IMG/VR virus record: IMGVR_UViG_3300019265_000227
Location: 1 to 23,571 of that record
Direction: 5' to 3' (one strand)
Length of the DNA stretch: 23,571 nt
Source of the DNA: a virus
The position numbers and the translations under genes are program-made. The notes below the pieces were generated by a model. That model ran no database searches. It was not told where the DNA came from and worked only from the letters and a program-made list of their open reading frames with translations. Below, in pieces: positions 1 to 7,757 of the stretch (positions are counted from its first letter, which is position 1; the number at the start of each line of letters is the position of its first letter).

Positions 1-2
1 CA

Positions 3-158
3 ACAAATTCTGCGCTGTCGTTAACAATCGTGCCGGTCAAGTTGTTCGCGAACATGGATTCACCAACGGCAAATACTGCCTATGTGTCAGTGCAAAATTT
101 AGACGCTGTGAGCCGGGCGATAACGTTGACTGTAACTTACCTTGGTCTGGAGGCTTGA
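3..158 (+). CDS. C-terminal end of a virion-type protein (partial)
   Basis: An open frame enters from the left edge and ends at TGA 156-158, giving the last 51 residues of a protein. The fragment ends in VTYLGLEA and is rich in alternating V/T/S/A residues (for example AITLTVTYLG), which suggests beta-strands of a structural protein. It is in the same direction as the next gene, whose start lies within a few bases of this stop, so it is probably the first visible member of the same late operon. The gene start is outside the window. No family can be assigned from this fragment; a fibre, decoration or capsid-associated role is inference from position only. Confidence 0.6.
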   Translation, partial: TNSALSLTIVPVKLFANMDSPTANTAYVSVQNLDAVSRAITLTVTYLGLEA

Positions 159-160
159 TC

Positions 161-1021
161 TTGGCTACTTCCACTTTCACAGTCGCTCCGTCCAATAGCT
201 CCGATGCCTACTTTAGAGGCTGGGGTGGCGCCTTGTCAACTGCAATTCAGGCCGTAGGTGTGACTAAGACAACCGACACCGGCCAGGTTAACTGGACAAC
301 AGCGACCGCGCCAGCCGCTATAAACACTAAAGCAGGTTACGAAATTTACAAGTTCACGGATACTTTGTCCGCAACATACCCGGTGTTCATTCGTATTGAC
401 TATGGCTCTGCTAGCTCGACAAACAACCCGGCGATCTGGATTACAGTGGGAACTGGTACAAACGGTGCCGGAACGATTACTGGAACCGTAATAGCGGCCA
501 CTCAGATAGGCACAGCCAGTTCATCTACCACCGCATACGTTTCGAGAGTTTCGGGTGACACCAATCGGTTGTCTTTTGTGACTTGGGACAATTTTGCCGG
601 TGCCACATATTTGATCGGTGTCGGCATTGAACGCTCCAGAAACTACGCAGGGACTGAAACCGGGACCGGCGTGTTGTGTCTGTTCTTGAATGGCACGGGA
701 GCCACCAAGATTTCGCAGTTCGGCACGTTTGGAGTGACCACCACGCAGTACGCGAATTGGAACACTAGCACGCCGCCGTCGGGAACAGGAGCGTTGGCGC
801 CTGACACGAATTTCTATCCGGTTCGCGGTTGGCGTCCTGGTGAGACCTCGCCAAGTTTGAATTTTTTGAGCTTTATTTCTGGCGACGCCGCGTTCAACAG
901 TTCTTACAGCGTGGTTTGCTTTGATGGCGTGACTCGCACATTTGTTACTCCGGTCAATTCCAATGCAGTGATCGCTGTCGGGTTCGGTGGAACAAACTAC
1001 GCAATGATGAGGTATGATTGA
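161..1021 (+). CDS. Phage virion protein, beta-rich, function unknown
   Basis: This encodes about 286 residues, rich in G, T, S and aromatic residues, without signal peptide or membrane segment. The stretch around residues 70-105 (PVFIRIDYGS, then a TVGTGTNGAGT motif) and the R-W/G-W-containing C-terminal half look like a virion surface or fibre-associated protein seen in many Gram-negative myoviruses. I cannot name the family with certainty. Start choice: TTG at 161 has GGAGG (149-153) seven bases upstream, whereas TTG at 155 lies only one base from it. An alternative 155 start adds two residues and overlaps the upstream stop. The stop overlaps the next ATG by one base. It could be a tail-fibre or head-fibre component; position upstream of the portal leaves both open. 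Confidence 0.7.
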   Translation: MATSTFTVAPSNSSDAYFRGWGGALSTAIQAVGVTKTTDTGQVNWTTATAPAAINTKAGYEIYKFTDTLSATYPVFIRIDYGSASSTNNPAIWITVGTGTNGAGTITGTVIAATQIGTASSSTTAYVSRVSGDTNRLSFVTWDNFAGATYLIGVGIERSRNYAGTETGTGVLCLFLNGTGATKISQFGTFGVTTTQYANWNTSTPPSGTGALAPDTNFYPVRGWRPGETSPSLNFLSFISGDAAFNSSYSVVCFDGVTRTFVTPVNSNAVIAVGFGGTNYAMMRYD

Positions 1022-1302
1022 TGGCGTACCTGTGTTCATCCGATGCGCCGGTGACCGCGTTCACACGACCTACCGCCAAACAAGTCCAGGACGCGTTGGT
1101 GACGACAACCGCGGTTACTCGCCCATCATCCGGCGTGCTATGGCCACGTGACACCTGGCCAACTAGCGTGTCAATTATTTGGAGCACGTTGCAAACGGAC
1201 GTGACTGTTGTCAATGGGCAGAATTACGTCATCGCTCGGCCTCTGATAACTAACAACCGGGTCCTCGAAATCAAAAAAGGTGGAATCGTGGCGGTGATAT
1301 AA
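1021..1302 (+). CDS. Small phage protein, hypothetical
   Basis: This encodes 93 residues starting MAYLCSSDAPV, with no membrane segment. The C-terminal half is predicted to be beta-rich (VNGQNYVIARPL, then VLEIKKGGIVAVI). ATG 1021 overlaps the upstream TGA by one base and the stop TAA (1300-1302) overlaps the next ATG by one base, so it is tightly coupled to both neighbours. A TTG at 1018 is in frame but the ATG is the natural start. It belongs to a run of virion-protein genes and is probably a small structural or accessory protein; no specific family is recognised. Confidence 0.65.
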   Translation: MAYLCSSDAPVTAFTRPTAKQVQDALVTTTAVTRPSSGVLWPRDTWPTSVSIIWSTLQTDVTVVNGQNYVIARPLITNNRVLEIKKGGIVAVI

Positions 1303-2165
1303 TGGCGAATACGACTAGTTTAATTCTACCCTCCGATGGTGCTGGGCGAGCCTTGTTTGCCGTGCCCACACTGAGTGGGGACCAGACGTATGTTCTGCCC
1401 GTTGCGGGGCAAACGCTTGGGGCGTCCGACATGTTCCAAGCGCTTGTCAATGCTGAGGTTGCGGTTGGATCTGCGACGACTGCGACAGCCGCCAAGATGC
1501 ATGTGTGCTCAGGCACGACGGCGAACTACGCGTTGACGTTGCCAGCGGCTGCAACCTGGACCGGCAAATTTATCGGCATTCGAATCTCTACGGCAATGAC
1601 CAAATTGCTGACCGTCACAGCCAACGGAGGGGAGACAATTGACGGTGCAGCTACCCGTATTATGTGGGCAGGAGAGTCGGCCATCCTATACAGTGATGGC
1701 TCCAATGTGTTTAAAGTCGCTGGCAAATCAATCCCTCAGGTTTGTCATCTACAGCTCGGCGCAGATACCGCCGCTGTCACCGTCAACGTCGCGACTAAAG
1801 TCTCTTGTGGGACTTACGATAGCACTCGCAGCAATTACGCCGCCATGGGCGATACCGCTAACGGTAAAATAGTTATCGCTCGCCCGGGCATGTATAGTCT
1901 TTATATGAGCTGCGTGCTGGGTCGTGGTGACACCAGCGCTAGCGATGTCGCGTTAGTTCCAATGTTATCCGGAGCAAACACGGAGACGATGTACTCTAAC
2001 AAAACGGCGAGCAACTGGGAGCAAGTGACGGTGCGATTGACTCCCAATCTAGCACTAAACGCAACTGTTGAGATGTATGTCTATTATAATACGGGTTCAG
2101 GTTTGTATGTCAGCTCCACCGGACTCGGAACGTTTATCTCAGCACAGGAGATTCTCACGTGGTGA
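1302..2165 (+). CDS. Phage fibre-like virion protein with C1q/TNF-like C-terminal half
   Basis: This encodes 287 residues. The first ~140 residues read like the repeat-poor beta region of phage fibre proteins (LTLPAAATWTGKFIGIRIS, TVTANGGETIDGA). The last ~140 residues show the spacing of a C1q/TNF-type jelly roll: an early strand with VATKVSCGTYDS, a central GMYSLYMSCVLG strand, and a terminal LGTFISAQEIL. Jelly rolls of this kind in phages usually trimerise and bind carbohydrate or cap fibres; that assignment is by eye and is inference. ATG 1302 overlaps the preceding stop by one base. The stop TGA 2163-2165 lies inside the next gene's start region. Most likely a receptor-binding or decoration protein. 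Confidence 0.65.
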   Translation: MANTTSLILPSDGAGRALFAVPTLSGDQTYVLPVAGQTLGASDMFQALVNAEVAVGSATTATAAKMHVCSGTTANYALTLPAAATWTGKFIGIRISTAMTKLLTVTANGGETIDGAATRIMWAGESAILYSDGSNVFKVAGKSIPQVCHLQLGADTAAVTVNVATKVSCGTYDSTRSNYAAMGDTANGKIVIARPGMYSLYMSCVLGRGDTSASDVALVPMLSGANTETMYSNKTASNWEQVTVRLTPNLALNATVEMYVYYNTGSGLYVSSTGLGTFISAQEILTW

Positions 2166-2545
2166 TCGATGGCTATCTCAAGCCTCTCTGGATCGATGAT
2201 GGTTCCGGGAAGGTCCGTAATCCGGACATTAGTGATGCAGAGTTCGCAGCGGCCCTGTCGAAACAAAAAGACGATAATATCGCGGCCCTTTGGGAAGCCG
2301 CGACTAAATACCAGGAGACTTGGATCTCTGGTGCGGCGTATGGAGTTGTAACGCTAGGTGTCATACAACAGAAGCCAAAATGCCTAGCTGTGATGATGTG
2401 GATCAGCTCAATTTGGAATGGTCTGTATTATCCTCGCAAGGCGCAAGTGACTGAAGATTTCGATTCAGCGCTGTATGATTTTTCATCTTGCGGACCAATG
2501 CCGTATTCTGTTCCCGAACTCAACGCCGAAGTGTTTGGTAACTAA
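2159..2545 (+). CDS. Conserved small phage protein near fibre genes
   Basis: This encodes 128 residues starting with GTG 2159, with AGGAG (2146-2150) eight bases upstream; a second GTG at 2162 is possible. The N-terminus (IDGYLKPLWIDDGSG) is acidic and polar. The middle, around residues 55-95, is hydrophobic with several W residues (SGAAYGVVTLGVIQQKPKC, SSIWNGLYYPRKA), resembling small proteins coded beside fibre genes in Gram-negative phages. It overlaps the previous gene by seven bases and the next by one. It could be a fibre assembly or connector protein; I do not recognise a named family. No signal peptide is present, and the hydrophobic stretch is interrupted by charged residues, so a membrane location is unlikely. 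Confidence 0.6.
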   Translation: MVIDGYLKPLWIDDGSGKVRNPDISDAEFAAALSKQKDDNIAALWEAATKYQETWISGAAYGVVTLGVIQQKPKCLAVMMWISSIWNGLYYPRKAQVTEDFDSALYDFSSCGPMPYSVPELNAEVFGN

Positions 2546-2748
2546 TGACATTAAACGGTCGAAATGTCAACAGATCTGCTATCAATGGCTCCGGAAAACG
2601 CATTCCGTTGCTCGTAGATCTGGACTATTTGATCAAAGTCTTGGTTCGTGTCAGGAAAATAACGATACGAAACCGTGTTGCTGAGATTGTAGTGTCAACA
2701 ATTAGGCGGGTCACAATCAAATTCAGAGACAGTCTGTTGCGGTTTTGA
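2545..2748 (+). CDS. Short basic phage protein, hypothetical
   Basis: This encodes 67 residues. The N-terminus MTLNGRNVNRSAINGSG resembles the 'LN-x-R-x-(V/I)N-xx-xIN' opening of small phage proteins found near fibre genes. The rest is an alternating basic/hydrophobic pattern (VRKITIRNRVAEIVVSTIRR), giving a strongly positive protein. ATG 2545 overlaps the preceding stop by one base, and the next gene's SD (GAGG, 2747-2750) straddles its stop. The length may be the true length, or the gene may be a shortened version of longer relatives; this cannot be decided here. Function unknown. Confidence 0.5.
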   Translation: MTLNGRNVNRSAINGSGKRIPLLVDLDYLIKVLVRVRKITIRNRVAEIVVSTIRRVTIKFRDSLLRF

Positions 2749-2756
2749 GGTCATAG

Positions 2757-3077
2757 ATGCCCACATGTCAGCGATTTCAATCATTTGGTCCCAAAGATCC
2801 AGACGAAATCAACGTCATCTCATTTGATGTGGCGGAACTTCTGGGTTCGGAGGTCATTGATTCGTGCTTGTTCGATAGTGAGCTATATGGTGCAGGCACT
2901 GTGGATGCGAGCATGATCTTGGGATTACCCAGTGTATCCGGGACAATCGTTTCAACCCGCGTGCAGGGCGGGCACGATGGTTCAGTTTATCTAATTCGGT
3001 TGACGATCACCACCGCGAGTGCGTTGATCCTGATTTGCAGTGCTCTGTTGCCAGTGTCCCGGGGCGGCGCGGCGTAA
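2757..3077 (+). CDS. Phage fiber-tail adaptor-like protein
   Basis: This encodes 106 residues. The KDPDEINVISFDVAELLG opening, a central GTI and the late VYLIRLTITTASALI strand match the pattern of the small Ig-like 'phage fiber-tail adaptor' family (canonical members carry a PDEVxDYxIDW opening and a TNRIxTxxG strand). Members are thought to link fibres to the tail or act as small virion adaptors. ATG 2757 has GAGG at 2747-2750, six bases upstream. A 32-base gap follows before the portal gene; it holds only the portal SD. This gene closes the fibre-like block in front of the portal. Confidence 0.6.
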   Translation: MPTCQRFQSFGPKDPDEINVISFDVAELLGSEVIDSCLFDSELYGAGTVDASMILGLPSVSGTIVSTRVQGGHDGSVYLIRLTITTASALILICSALLPVSRGGAA

Positions 3078-3109
3078 CCATCTGCCGTAAAATTGTGGGT
3101 TGAGGGCAT

Positions 3110-4600
3110 ATGCTGAAACGATTTTGGGACAAACTGAGTGGACGGCAGACAGCCCATAGGGCAGCGAGGTCCATTGAGCAAGATCTCGCTGAGATGCGGT
3201 TCGCTCAGTCACAGCGGATCTATGGTGCAATCGCTGACCACTTAGCTAGCTTGGATAGCGGCAAGCCTGAGCCCATCCAGTTTAAAATAGCTGCGTATGT
3301 CCCACCAGTGGGTGTCGCACCGGCTTCGCATGTCAAGGGCGCAACGCTTGCAATGGATGCTACGATCACCAATATGCAGGGCAGCAATGCACAATTCTTC
3401 AGTTTGCTAGGGTTCCCCGGTTTCCCTTTCTTAACTGAGCTTGCGCAGATCTCGGAGTATCGGGACATTTCTGAGCGCTCGGCTTCTGAGATGGTTCGCA
3501 AGTGGGTCAAGTTTAGATCTGTGGGTAACAAAGACCAGAGCGAAAAGATTCAGGCAATTGAAGCCTGCTTGCGCAAACACCACGTTCGCGATCTGTTTAG
3601 GCAGTGCGCTGTGTATGACGGCTTCTTTGGCCGCTCACAGCTCTTCGTCAATTTGGGAGACACCGAGGGTTCGGAACTAGCGACGCCGTTGATTTTGTCT
3701 CCGGCAAAGATCAAAAAGGGCTCGCTCAAATGCTTCAAGATCATTGAGCCGATCACCACTTATCCAGCGCAATACAACGCCTCTCGCCCTCTGCAACCGG
3801 ATTATTACAAGCCGTCTTCTTGGTTCGTCTACGGGCAAGAAGTGCATTCTTCACGGTTATTGCTGTTTGAGTCTCGCCCTTTGCCTGATCTGCTGAAGCC
3901 GGTTTACAACTTTTCTGGTATAAGTCTTTCCCAACTAGCTCAGCCGTATGTTGACTATTGGCTCAACACTCGCGAATCTGTAGGCAAACTACTCCGCAAT
4001 TTCTCGACAACGTCTTTGTCCACGGACCTCTCTGGGCTCATTGCCACCGGCGGGGATGAGCTGTTGAACCGTATTCGGTTATTCACTCAGACTCGTGACA
4101 ATCAGGGCATTTTCCTGCTCGATTCGGGGATGGGGCAAAGCGGCGAACAACTTAGTCAGATCAACACCCCTCTGTCTGGGTTAGATAAACTCCAGGCGCA
4201 GGCGCAGGAGCACATGGCGGCTGTGGCCAAAACGCCCTTGTCGATACTCCTGGGCATCACGCCGACCGGCTTGAATGCGTCAAGCGACAGTGAAATTAGG
4301 ATTTTCTATGACTACGTGTCAGATCAGCAGGAAGTGTTGTTTAGGAGGAACTTAGAAACAGTTGTAAAAATTATTCAACTTTCTGAGTTTGGAGAGATTG
4401 ACGACGATGTCGTGTTTGATTTCGTTTCGCTGTATGCGATGACCGAAAAGGAGCTGAGCCTTATACGTAAGTCCAATGCCGAGAGCGATCAATTGCATGT
4501 GCAGCTCGGCGCGGTGAGCCCTGAAGAGGTTCGGCATCGGCTGGCAAATGACCCTGATTCAGGTTGGAACAATCTAGTCACATCCGAGGGGATTGAATGA
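3110..4600 (+). CDS. Portal protein, DUF1073 / HI1409-related family
   Basis: The portal is the dodecameric ring at one capsid vertex through which the terminase pumps DNA and to which the neck attaches. The 496-residue length is normal. Recognisable landmarks are the YRDISERSASEMVRKW segment, a C-terminal crown/stem region with a TPLSGLDKLQAQAQEHMAA stretch, then TPLSILLGITPTGLNASSDSEIR, which is diagnostic for DUF1073 portals. ATG 3110 has GAGG five bases upstream. The stop overlaps the minor head gene by four bases (ATGA). DUF1073 is also labelled 'Acb1-like N-terminal' in some databases, but no HxT phosphoesterase motifs are visible here, so an anti-CBASS activity is not supported. Confidence 0.92.
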   Translation: MLKRFWDKLSGRQTAHRAARSIEQDLAEMRFAQSQRIYGAIADHLASLDSGKPEPIQFKIAAYVPPVGVAPASHVKGATLAMDATITNMQGSNAQFFSLLGFPGFPFLTELAQISEYRDISERSASEMVRKWVKFRSVGNKDQSEKIQAIEACLRKHHVRDLFRQCAVYDGFFGRSQLFVNLGDTEGSELATPLILSPAKIKKGSLKCFKIIEPITTYPAQYNASRPLQPDYYKPSSWFVYGQEVHSSRLLLFESRPLPDLLKPVYNFSGISLSQLAQPYVDYWLNTRESVGKLLRNFSTTSLSTDLSGLIATGGDELLNRIRLFTQTRDNQGIFLLDSGMGQSGEQLSQINTPLSGLDKLQAQAQEHMAAVAKTPLSILLGITPTGLNASSDSEIRIFYDYVSDQQEVLFRRNLETVVKIIQLSEFGEIDDDVVFDFVSLYAMTEKELSLIRKSNAESDQLHVQLGAVSPEEVRHRLANDPDSGWNNLVTSEGIE

Positions 4601-5448
4601 AACTCAGATCCCCACAAGGGAGGGTGACGCTTGGCTCAATCCGGCCAAGCGCTGCTGTTAGCTCCTGGTATGATAGTTATTTAAAGAAGCTAATTGTTGA
4701 AATGCGGAAGGATGTTGAACAGGCTATCCTGGCGGAATACAGCAAGAACCCGTCCAAATCAAAACTGGATCATTTGATCAATGGGCTGAACAAAACGTGG
4801 GGCAAATTCTTCAATGCCAAAGCGGATGCGCTCGCGAGAGGTCTCGTTGTTCGCTCACTGCGCCACTACGACCAAGCGTTTAATGCCGAGCTCAAATCTG
4901 CAAAGATCCCCTCCAGGCCAATCCCGAAAAAGGAAATTTCTGCATTGGGTATGGATGCTTTGCCGAAACTAAATGCAATCAAATTCCAAATCACAGATAG
5001 ATTGCAAGAAACAATCGATCGCGGTGTCCGAGACAACGTTGATTTGATCACGAGCGTCCCCACAGAATACCTCGATTCAGTTCGATCTCGCGTGCGAGAG
5101 GCTGTCGAAAAAGGACGCGATACTGAAGCCCTTGCGCGAGATCTACGTGAGCGATTCGACATAACGGCTCGCCGAGCTAGGACCATCGCAACTGACCAAA
5201 ACAACAAAATCACGGCTCAGATCAACCAAACTAGGCAACGGGACCTTGGCATCACGCAGGCTGTTTGGATACACACGGCGGCCAGTTTGAATCCTCGTGA
5301 GTCACACGCTGAGTTCAACGGCGAGGTTTACGACGTCGAAGAAGGTGTGGATTTTGATGATGGTTTTGGTCCAGTCCTGCCTGGTGAAGCAATCAACTGT
5401 GGTTGTTTGAGTAGGTCAATAATACCTGGTTACGATGATGAGGAGTGA
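4597..5448 (+). CDS. Minor head / head morphogenesis protein (Mu F, SPP1 gp7-like)
   Basis: This protein of 283 residues binds the portal and takes part in procapsid assembly; SPP1 gp7 relatives also affect DNA ejection. The N-terminal ~140 residues are helical and charged. The C-terminal part (about 150-275) is the Mu F-like domain: [18 protein letters not shown], then an [19 protein letters not shown] segment, a Gly/Pro turn, and the terminal [12 protein letters not shown] with its CxC pair, as in the family. It starts inside the portal stop (ATGA, 4597-4600) and ends at TGA 5446-5448. In other phages ADP-ribosyltransferase domains are often fused to this protein; here the ART is next door instead. 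Confidence 0.9.
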   Translation: MKLRSPQGRVTLGSIRPSAAVSSWYDSYLKKLIVEMRKDVEQAILAEYSKNPSKSKLDHLINGLNKTWGKFFNAKADALARGLVVRSLRHYDQAFNAELKSAKIPSRPIPKKEISALGMDALPKLNAIKFQITDRLQETIDRGVRDNVDLITSVPTEYLDSVRSRVREAVEKGRDTEALARDLRERFDITARRARTIATDQNNKITAQINQTRQRDLGITQAVWIHTAASLNPRESHAEFNGEVYDVEEGVDFDDGFGPVLPGEAINCGCLSRSIIPGYDDEE

Positions 5449-5453
5449 GTGAG

Positions 5454-6359
5454 ATGGTCAATCAACTCGGTCGTTATCTCGACTCCTTGGCGCAGGACAG
5501 TGCTAGAACTGTGGACGCGCAGGGGTTCCTGCACGTCGCTATCAGCAATATCTCAAAAGCAACAGTCAATCCTTATTATGGGCGAGAGATCCCGAATTAC
5601 GAGAGTTTCGGACTTGATCCTGATAAAGTTTATCAAGTGCTTCGTCCTGCCGACGAGTTGGAAAAAGCAGCTACAACGTTTAATAACCTCCCTCTTTTGA
5701 ACAAGCACATTGGGATTTCAGCATTTGACCTTGAGAACCCTGACGTGCAGCGTCACATCGTGGGTAGCACTGGCTCGGAGGCTGTGTTTGACGCACCGTA
5801 TCTGAAAAACAGCTTGGCAATTTATACGGCGAGCGCCATAGATGGTGTGATCAACGATTACCAACGTGAACTATCTTGCGCCTACAGGTATGATTATGAT
5901 CCGACGCCTGGGGAGTTTGAGGGTAGGTCATATGATGGACGAATGCGCAACATTATCGGGAACCATGTCGCCCTCGTCCAGGAAGGCCGCGCTGGGCATG
6001 ACGTGCTAGTGGAAGATGCGGCGCTCATTGGAGCTAAGCTCAAAATCTATAAGGCGTTGAAAATTGCGTTGGATTACAACCCCTATCACGATGAGCGCGG
6101 ACGATTTACTGGCGGAGAGGGCGGATCGGGCGCAGATGTCAGCTCTGTCTCCATTGGTAACAAAGCGGCTGTCGCTAGGATGAGAGACGCCCATGCTGCT
6201 AGCGGAAGCAATGTGTTACGTGTCACTGACCACAAAGACATGCATCCATATAGTGGGGTCAAGAGCATTCGAATTAATCACGAGTTGCGCAACGACCGCA
6301 CATCGGACCCATTGGTCAAAAAAAATGGACAGTGTGTTGAACAGGACATCTTTGCCTGA
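5454..6359 (+). CDS. DUF2213 capsid-assembly protein, running out of frame into an ART domain
   Basis: Residues ~10-195 are a DUF2213 domain ([58 protein letters not shown]), found beside capsid genes and thought to be a prohead protein or protease. A linker [19 protein letters not shown] follows, a signature that often joins phage domains. Residues after ~245 ([13 protein letters not shown]) are the first helix of an ART domain, which breaks off at TGA 6357-6359. The frame is lost at A8 (6318-6325). With seven A's, codons would run on to 6699 as one 414-residue DUF2213-ART fusion. Start: ATG 5454 has AGGAG (5441-5445) eight bases upstream; the alternative GTG 5445 overlaps that SD. Confidence 0.85.
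   Translation: MVNQLGRYLDSLAQDSARTVDAQGFLHVAISNISKATVNPYYGREIPNYESFGLDPDKVYQVLRPADELEKAATTFNNLPLLNKHIGISAFDLENPDVQRHIVGSTGSEAVFDAPYLKNSLAIYTASAIDGVINDYQRELSCAYRYDYDPTPGEFEGRSYDGRMRNIIGNHVALVQEGRAGHDVLVEDAALIGAKLKIYKALKIALDYNPYHDERGRFTGGEGGSGADVSSVSIGNKAAVARMRDAHAASGSNVLRVTDHKDMHPYSGVKSIRINHELRNDRTSDPLVKKNGQCVEQDIFA
6318..6325 (+). other. A8 homopolymer at the DUF2213/ART frame break
   Basis: Eight consecutive A's lie exactly where the DUF2213 frame and the ART frame meet. Upstream codons read GTC AAA AAA AAT; the ART frame reads TCA AAA AAA ATG. Removal of one A, or a +1 or -2 slip in transcription or translation, joins the two frames into [11 protein letters not shown], which fits an ART helix. 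The site could be a sequencing error, a real mutation, a phase-variable switch or a slippage site; the sequence alone cannot tell. Confidence 0.7.
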
Positions 6360-6699
6360 GGCTATGACGACATATCGTGGGATTCCGGAACGTGTGGTTG
6401 AAACGACGTTTGGACAAGACGGACCCAGAATCGGTGATGTTTTCGGCGATAAAGGTTACGTGTCAACGAGCAAGAGCCGCGAGGTAGCTGAGGGGTTTTC
6501 GACAAAGTATATCATAGAGATCTCAATACCCAAGGGATCGAAAGGATATGACTATGAGCGGCCAGGGGCTAAGCCCAGCGACCCTGGGGAAAGAGAAGTG
6601 TTACTTCCTAGAGACTCGTCATTCAGGATTACTGGTGTGGAAAAGCAAAGAACGAAATTGAACGATCCAGTGACCGTCATCAAAGTGGAGAAGTTATGA
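6325..6699 (+). CDS. ADP-ribosyltransferase domain (R-S-ExE type), out of frame with DUF2213
   Basis: This carries the mono-ADP-ribosyltransferase fold core: the R of TTYRGIP (codon 6376-6378), the STS motif in [18 protein letters not shown] (S-T-S at 6463-6471), and the catalytic E-R-E in [15 protein letters not shown] (GAA 6589, GAA 6595). R-S-ExE enzymes transfer ADP-ribose from NAD+ to a protein side chain, commonly arginine. The domain's first helix (INHELRND) is coded in the preceding gene, so this is the second part of a broken fusion. ATG 6325 is the last A of the A8 tract and has no SD; ATG 6364 lies five bases after the upstream stop and is an alternative restart, but both would lack the first helix. 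The end overlaps the next gene by ATGA. By analogy with T4 Alt, a head-packaged, injected ART is inferred. Confidence 0.8.
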   Translation: MDSVLNRTSLPEAMTTYRGIPERVVETTFGQDGPRIGDVFGDKGYVSTSKSREVAEGFSTKYIIEISIPKGSKGYDYERPGAKPSDPGEREVLLPRDSSFRITGVEKQRTKLNDPVTVIKVEKL

Positions 6700-7007
6700 G
6701 TGGCAAATACAATTGGGAGCACAACGAAATTGAGCTCGTCAAACGAGGCGGGAAAGGTGCGGCTGACATCGCCAAAAGAGAGGAGGTGAATCCAGAAGCA
6801 GGCAAGGAGAAATACGGCAATGTCGAATTTGCCGATCCAAAGAATAAGAAATACCCACTTGACACAGAAGCGCATGTTCGGGCGGCTTCTAGCTATTGGG
6901 GCATGCCGAAGAACAAAGCTATGTATTCCAAAGCTGACCAAGTGGCGATCACTAAACGAATTGAATCGGCGAAGAAGAGATTCAAGATTGGCGAATATGC
7001 CGAATAG
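6696..7007 (+). CDS. Small DUF6582-like phage protein
   Basis: This encodes 103 residues, strongly charged. The C-terminal half contains KYPLDTEAHVRAASSYW, then MPKNKAMYSKADQVAITKRI and AKKRFKIGEY. This 'YP-(I/L)-x-xxxHVRAAxxYW...I..RI..A(A/K)K' pattern is that of the DUF6582 family, often found as a small protein or domain beside phage capsid-protease genes. The N-terminal GKGAADIAKREEVNPEAGKE section is a basic linker. It begins in the ATGA shared with the ART frame, so it is translated with it. Its function is unknown; its pairing with the ART could reflect a helper role or simple linkage. No toxin-inhibitor signature is visible. Confidence 0.65.
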   Translation: MSGKYNWEHNEIELVKRGGKGAADIAKREEVNPEAGKEKYGNVEFADPKNKKYPLDTEAHVRAASSYWGMPKNKAMYSKADQVAITKRIESAKKRFKIGEYAE

Positions 7008-7063
7008 CTTATGCCCACAGTGTTATAACTGCCCTTGAAAAGTAGCGTCTTGATTGGGTACAT

Positions 7064-7075
7064 CGTAAATTTACG
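7064..7075. repeat. 12-bp perfect palindrome upstream of scaffold gene
   Basis: CGTAAATTTACG is a perfect inverted repeat with no loop. It sits four bases before the GGAGG of the scaffold-like gene, in the 81-base gap 7008-7088, the longest untranslated gap within the plus-strand block. The gap shows no convincing -35/-10 pair. The palindrome could be a protein-binding site or chance. Confidence 0.3.
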
Positions 7076-7088
7076 TGTGGAGGATTGC

Positions 7089-7757
7089 ATGAAAAAACTA
7101 AACGTCCAGCAGATCGCGCTGAAAAGCGGATTGCTGGGATATCTTGGCGGCAAGCTAGCAGCCGACTCCGCGCTCGAATCGGGGGAGATGGCGACCCTGA
7201 TCGAAGGTGTCACCAGTGAAAATTACCACGGCCTACGAGACGTTTTAGCTTCAACAATCAAGTCTGTCTTTACTCCCCGTCTCGCCAAAGACTCCAAACT
7301 CGACGATCTCGAAGAGCTCCTTGAGGAACTCGAAGAGGAAGGCGAAGAAGGCGAAGAACTCGAAGAAGAGGACATGGACGCTTACGATTGTGGGCCTCTG
7401 GAAAAGGCCTTGATGGATCTGGAGGTTCCCAAGGAAAAGATTGCCGAGCTAATGAAATTGGTTCCAGCTAAAGCCGACAAGGCGATGGACAAAGCTAAAG
7501 ATGAAGACATCGATAGTTCCGAAAGTTCCGCTATGGACGAAGACGAACTCTCAAAAAAGGAGAAGAAAGCAATGCCCGAACCCCTCGATAACAAGCAGGC
7601 AATGGATGCCGCCATCCAGGCCAGCAAGTCTGAATCGCTGCACTTTTCAAGGCTGCTGAAGAAGTTGCCCCCCTTGTGGGCAAAATCGACGCACTTGCCA
7701 TGGACTCCGCCGCCTCCATTTACAAACTCGCACTTGATGCAGCTGGCGTGGATGTGA
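7089..7757 (+). CDS. Scaffold-like capsid assembly protein (DUF2213 C-terminal type), frame-broken
   Basis: ATG 7089 is chosen because GGAGG (7079-7083) lies five bases upstream; TTG 7035 would be a longer, poorly supported start. Residues 1-75 (QIALKSGLLGYLGGKLAADS, VTSENYHGLRDVLASTIKS) resemble the region following DUF2213 in single-gene relatives. A Glu-rich stretch (residues ~75-97) and a K/D/E-rich middle are typical of scaffolds, which act inside the procapsid and then leave. The reading is natural up to AMDAAIQASKSE (7632-7634). After that it is out of frame, ending 41 residues later in an unnatural tail (LHFSRLLKKLPPLWAK). The true C-terminus is in the -1 frame. Restoring one base would give a 270-residue protein ending at 7900. 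Confidence 0.75.
   Translation: MKKLNVQQIALKSGLLGYLGGKLAADSALESGEMATLIEGVTSENYHGLRDVLASTIKSVFTPRLAKDSKLDDLEELLEELEEEGEEGEELEEEDMDAYDCGPLEKALMDLEVPKEKIAELMKLVPAKADKAMDKAKDEDIDSSESSAMDEDELSKKEKKAMPEPLDNKQAMDAAIQASKSESLHFSRLLKKLPPLWAKSTHLPWTPPPPFTNSHLMQLAWM

Noticed and set aside
521-1039. 172-codon minus-strand open frame opposite the first full virion gene
   Set aside because: Arg/Cys/His-rich shadow composition, and the plus-strand gene is coupled to its neighbours.
3110-4600. Anti-CBASS (Acb1) activity in the DUF1073 protein
   Set aside because: The family label mixes portals with Acb1. This protein has the portal landmarks throughout and no paired HxT motifs of a 2H phosphoesterase.
7008-7088. 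Promoter in the gap before the scaffold gene (TATAAC at 7023, TTGAAA at 7035)
   Set aside because: No -35/-10 pair with acceptable spacing and match was found.
7660-7680. Slippage on C6 (7668-7673) to explain the scaffold frame change
   Set aside because: The -1 frame is already protein-like from 7634 and the zero frame already unnatural after 7635, so the change happens upstream of the C run, and G CCC CCC is not a proper X XXY YYZ site.
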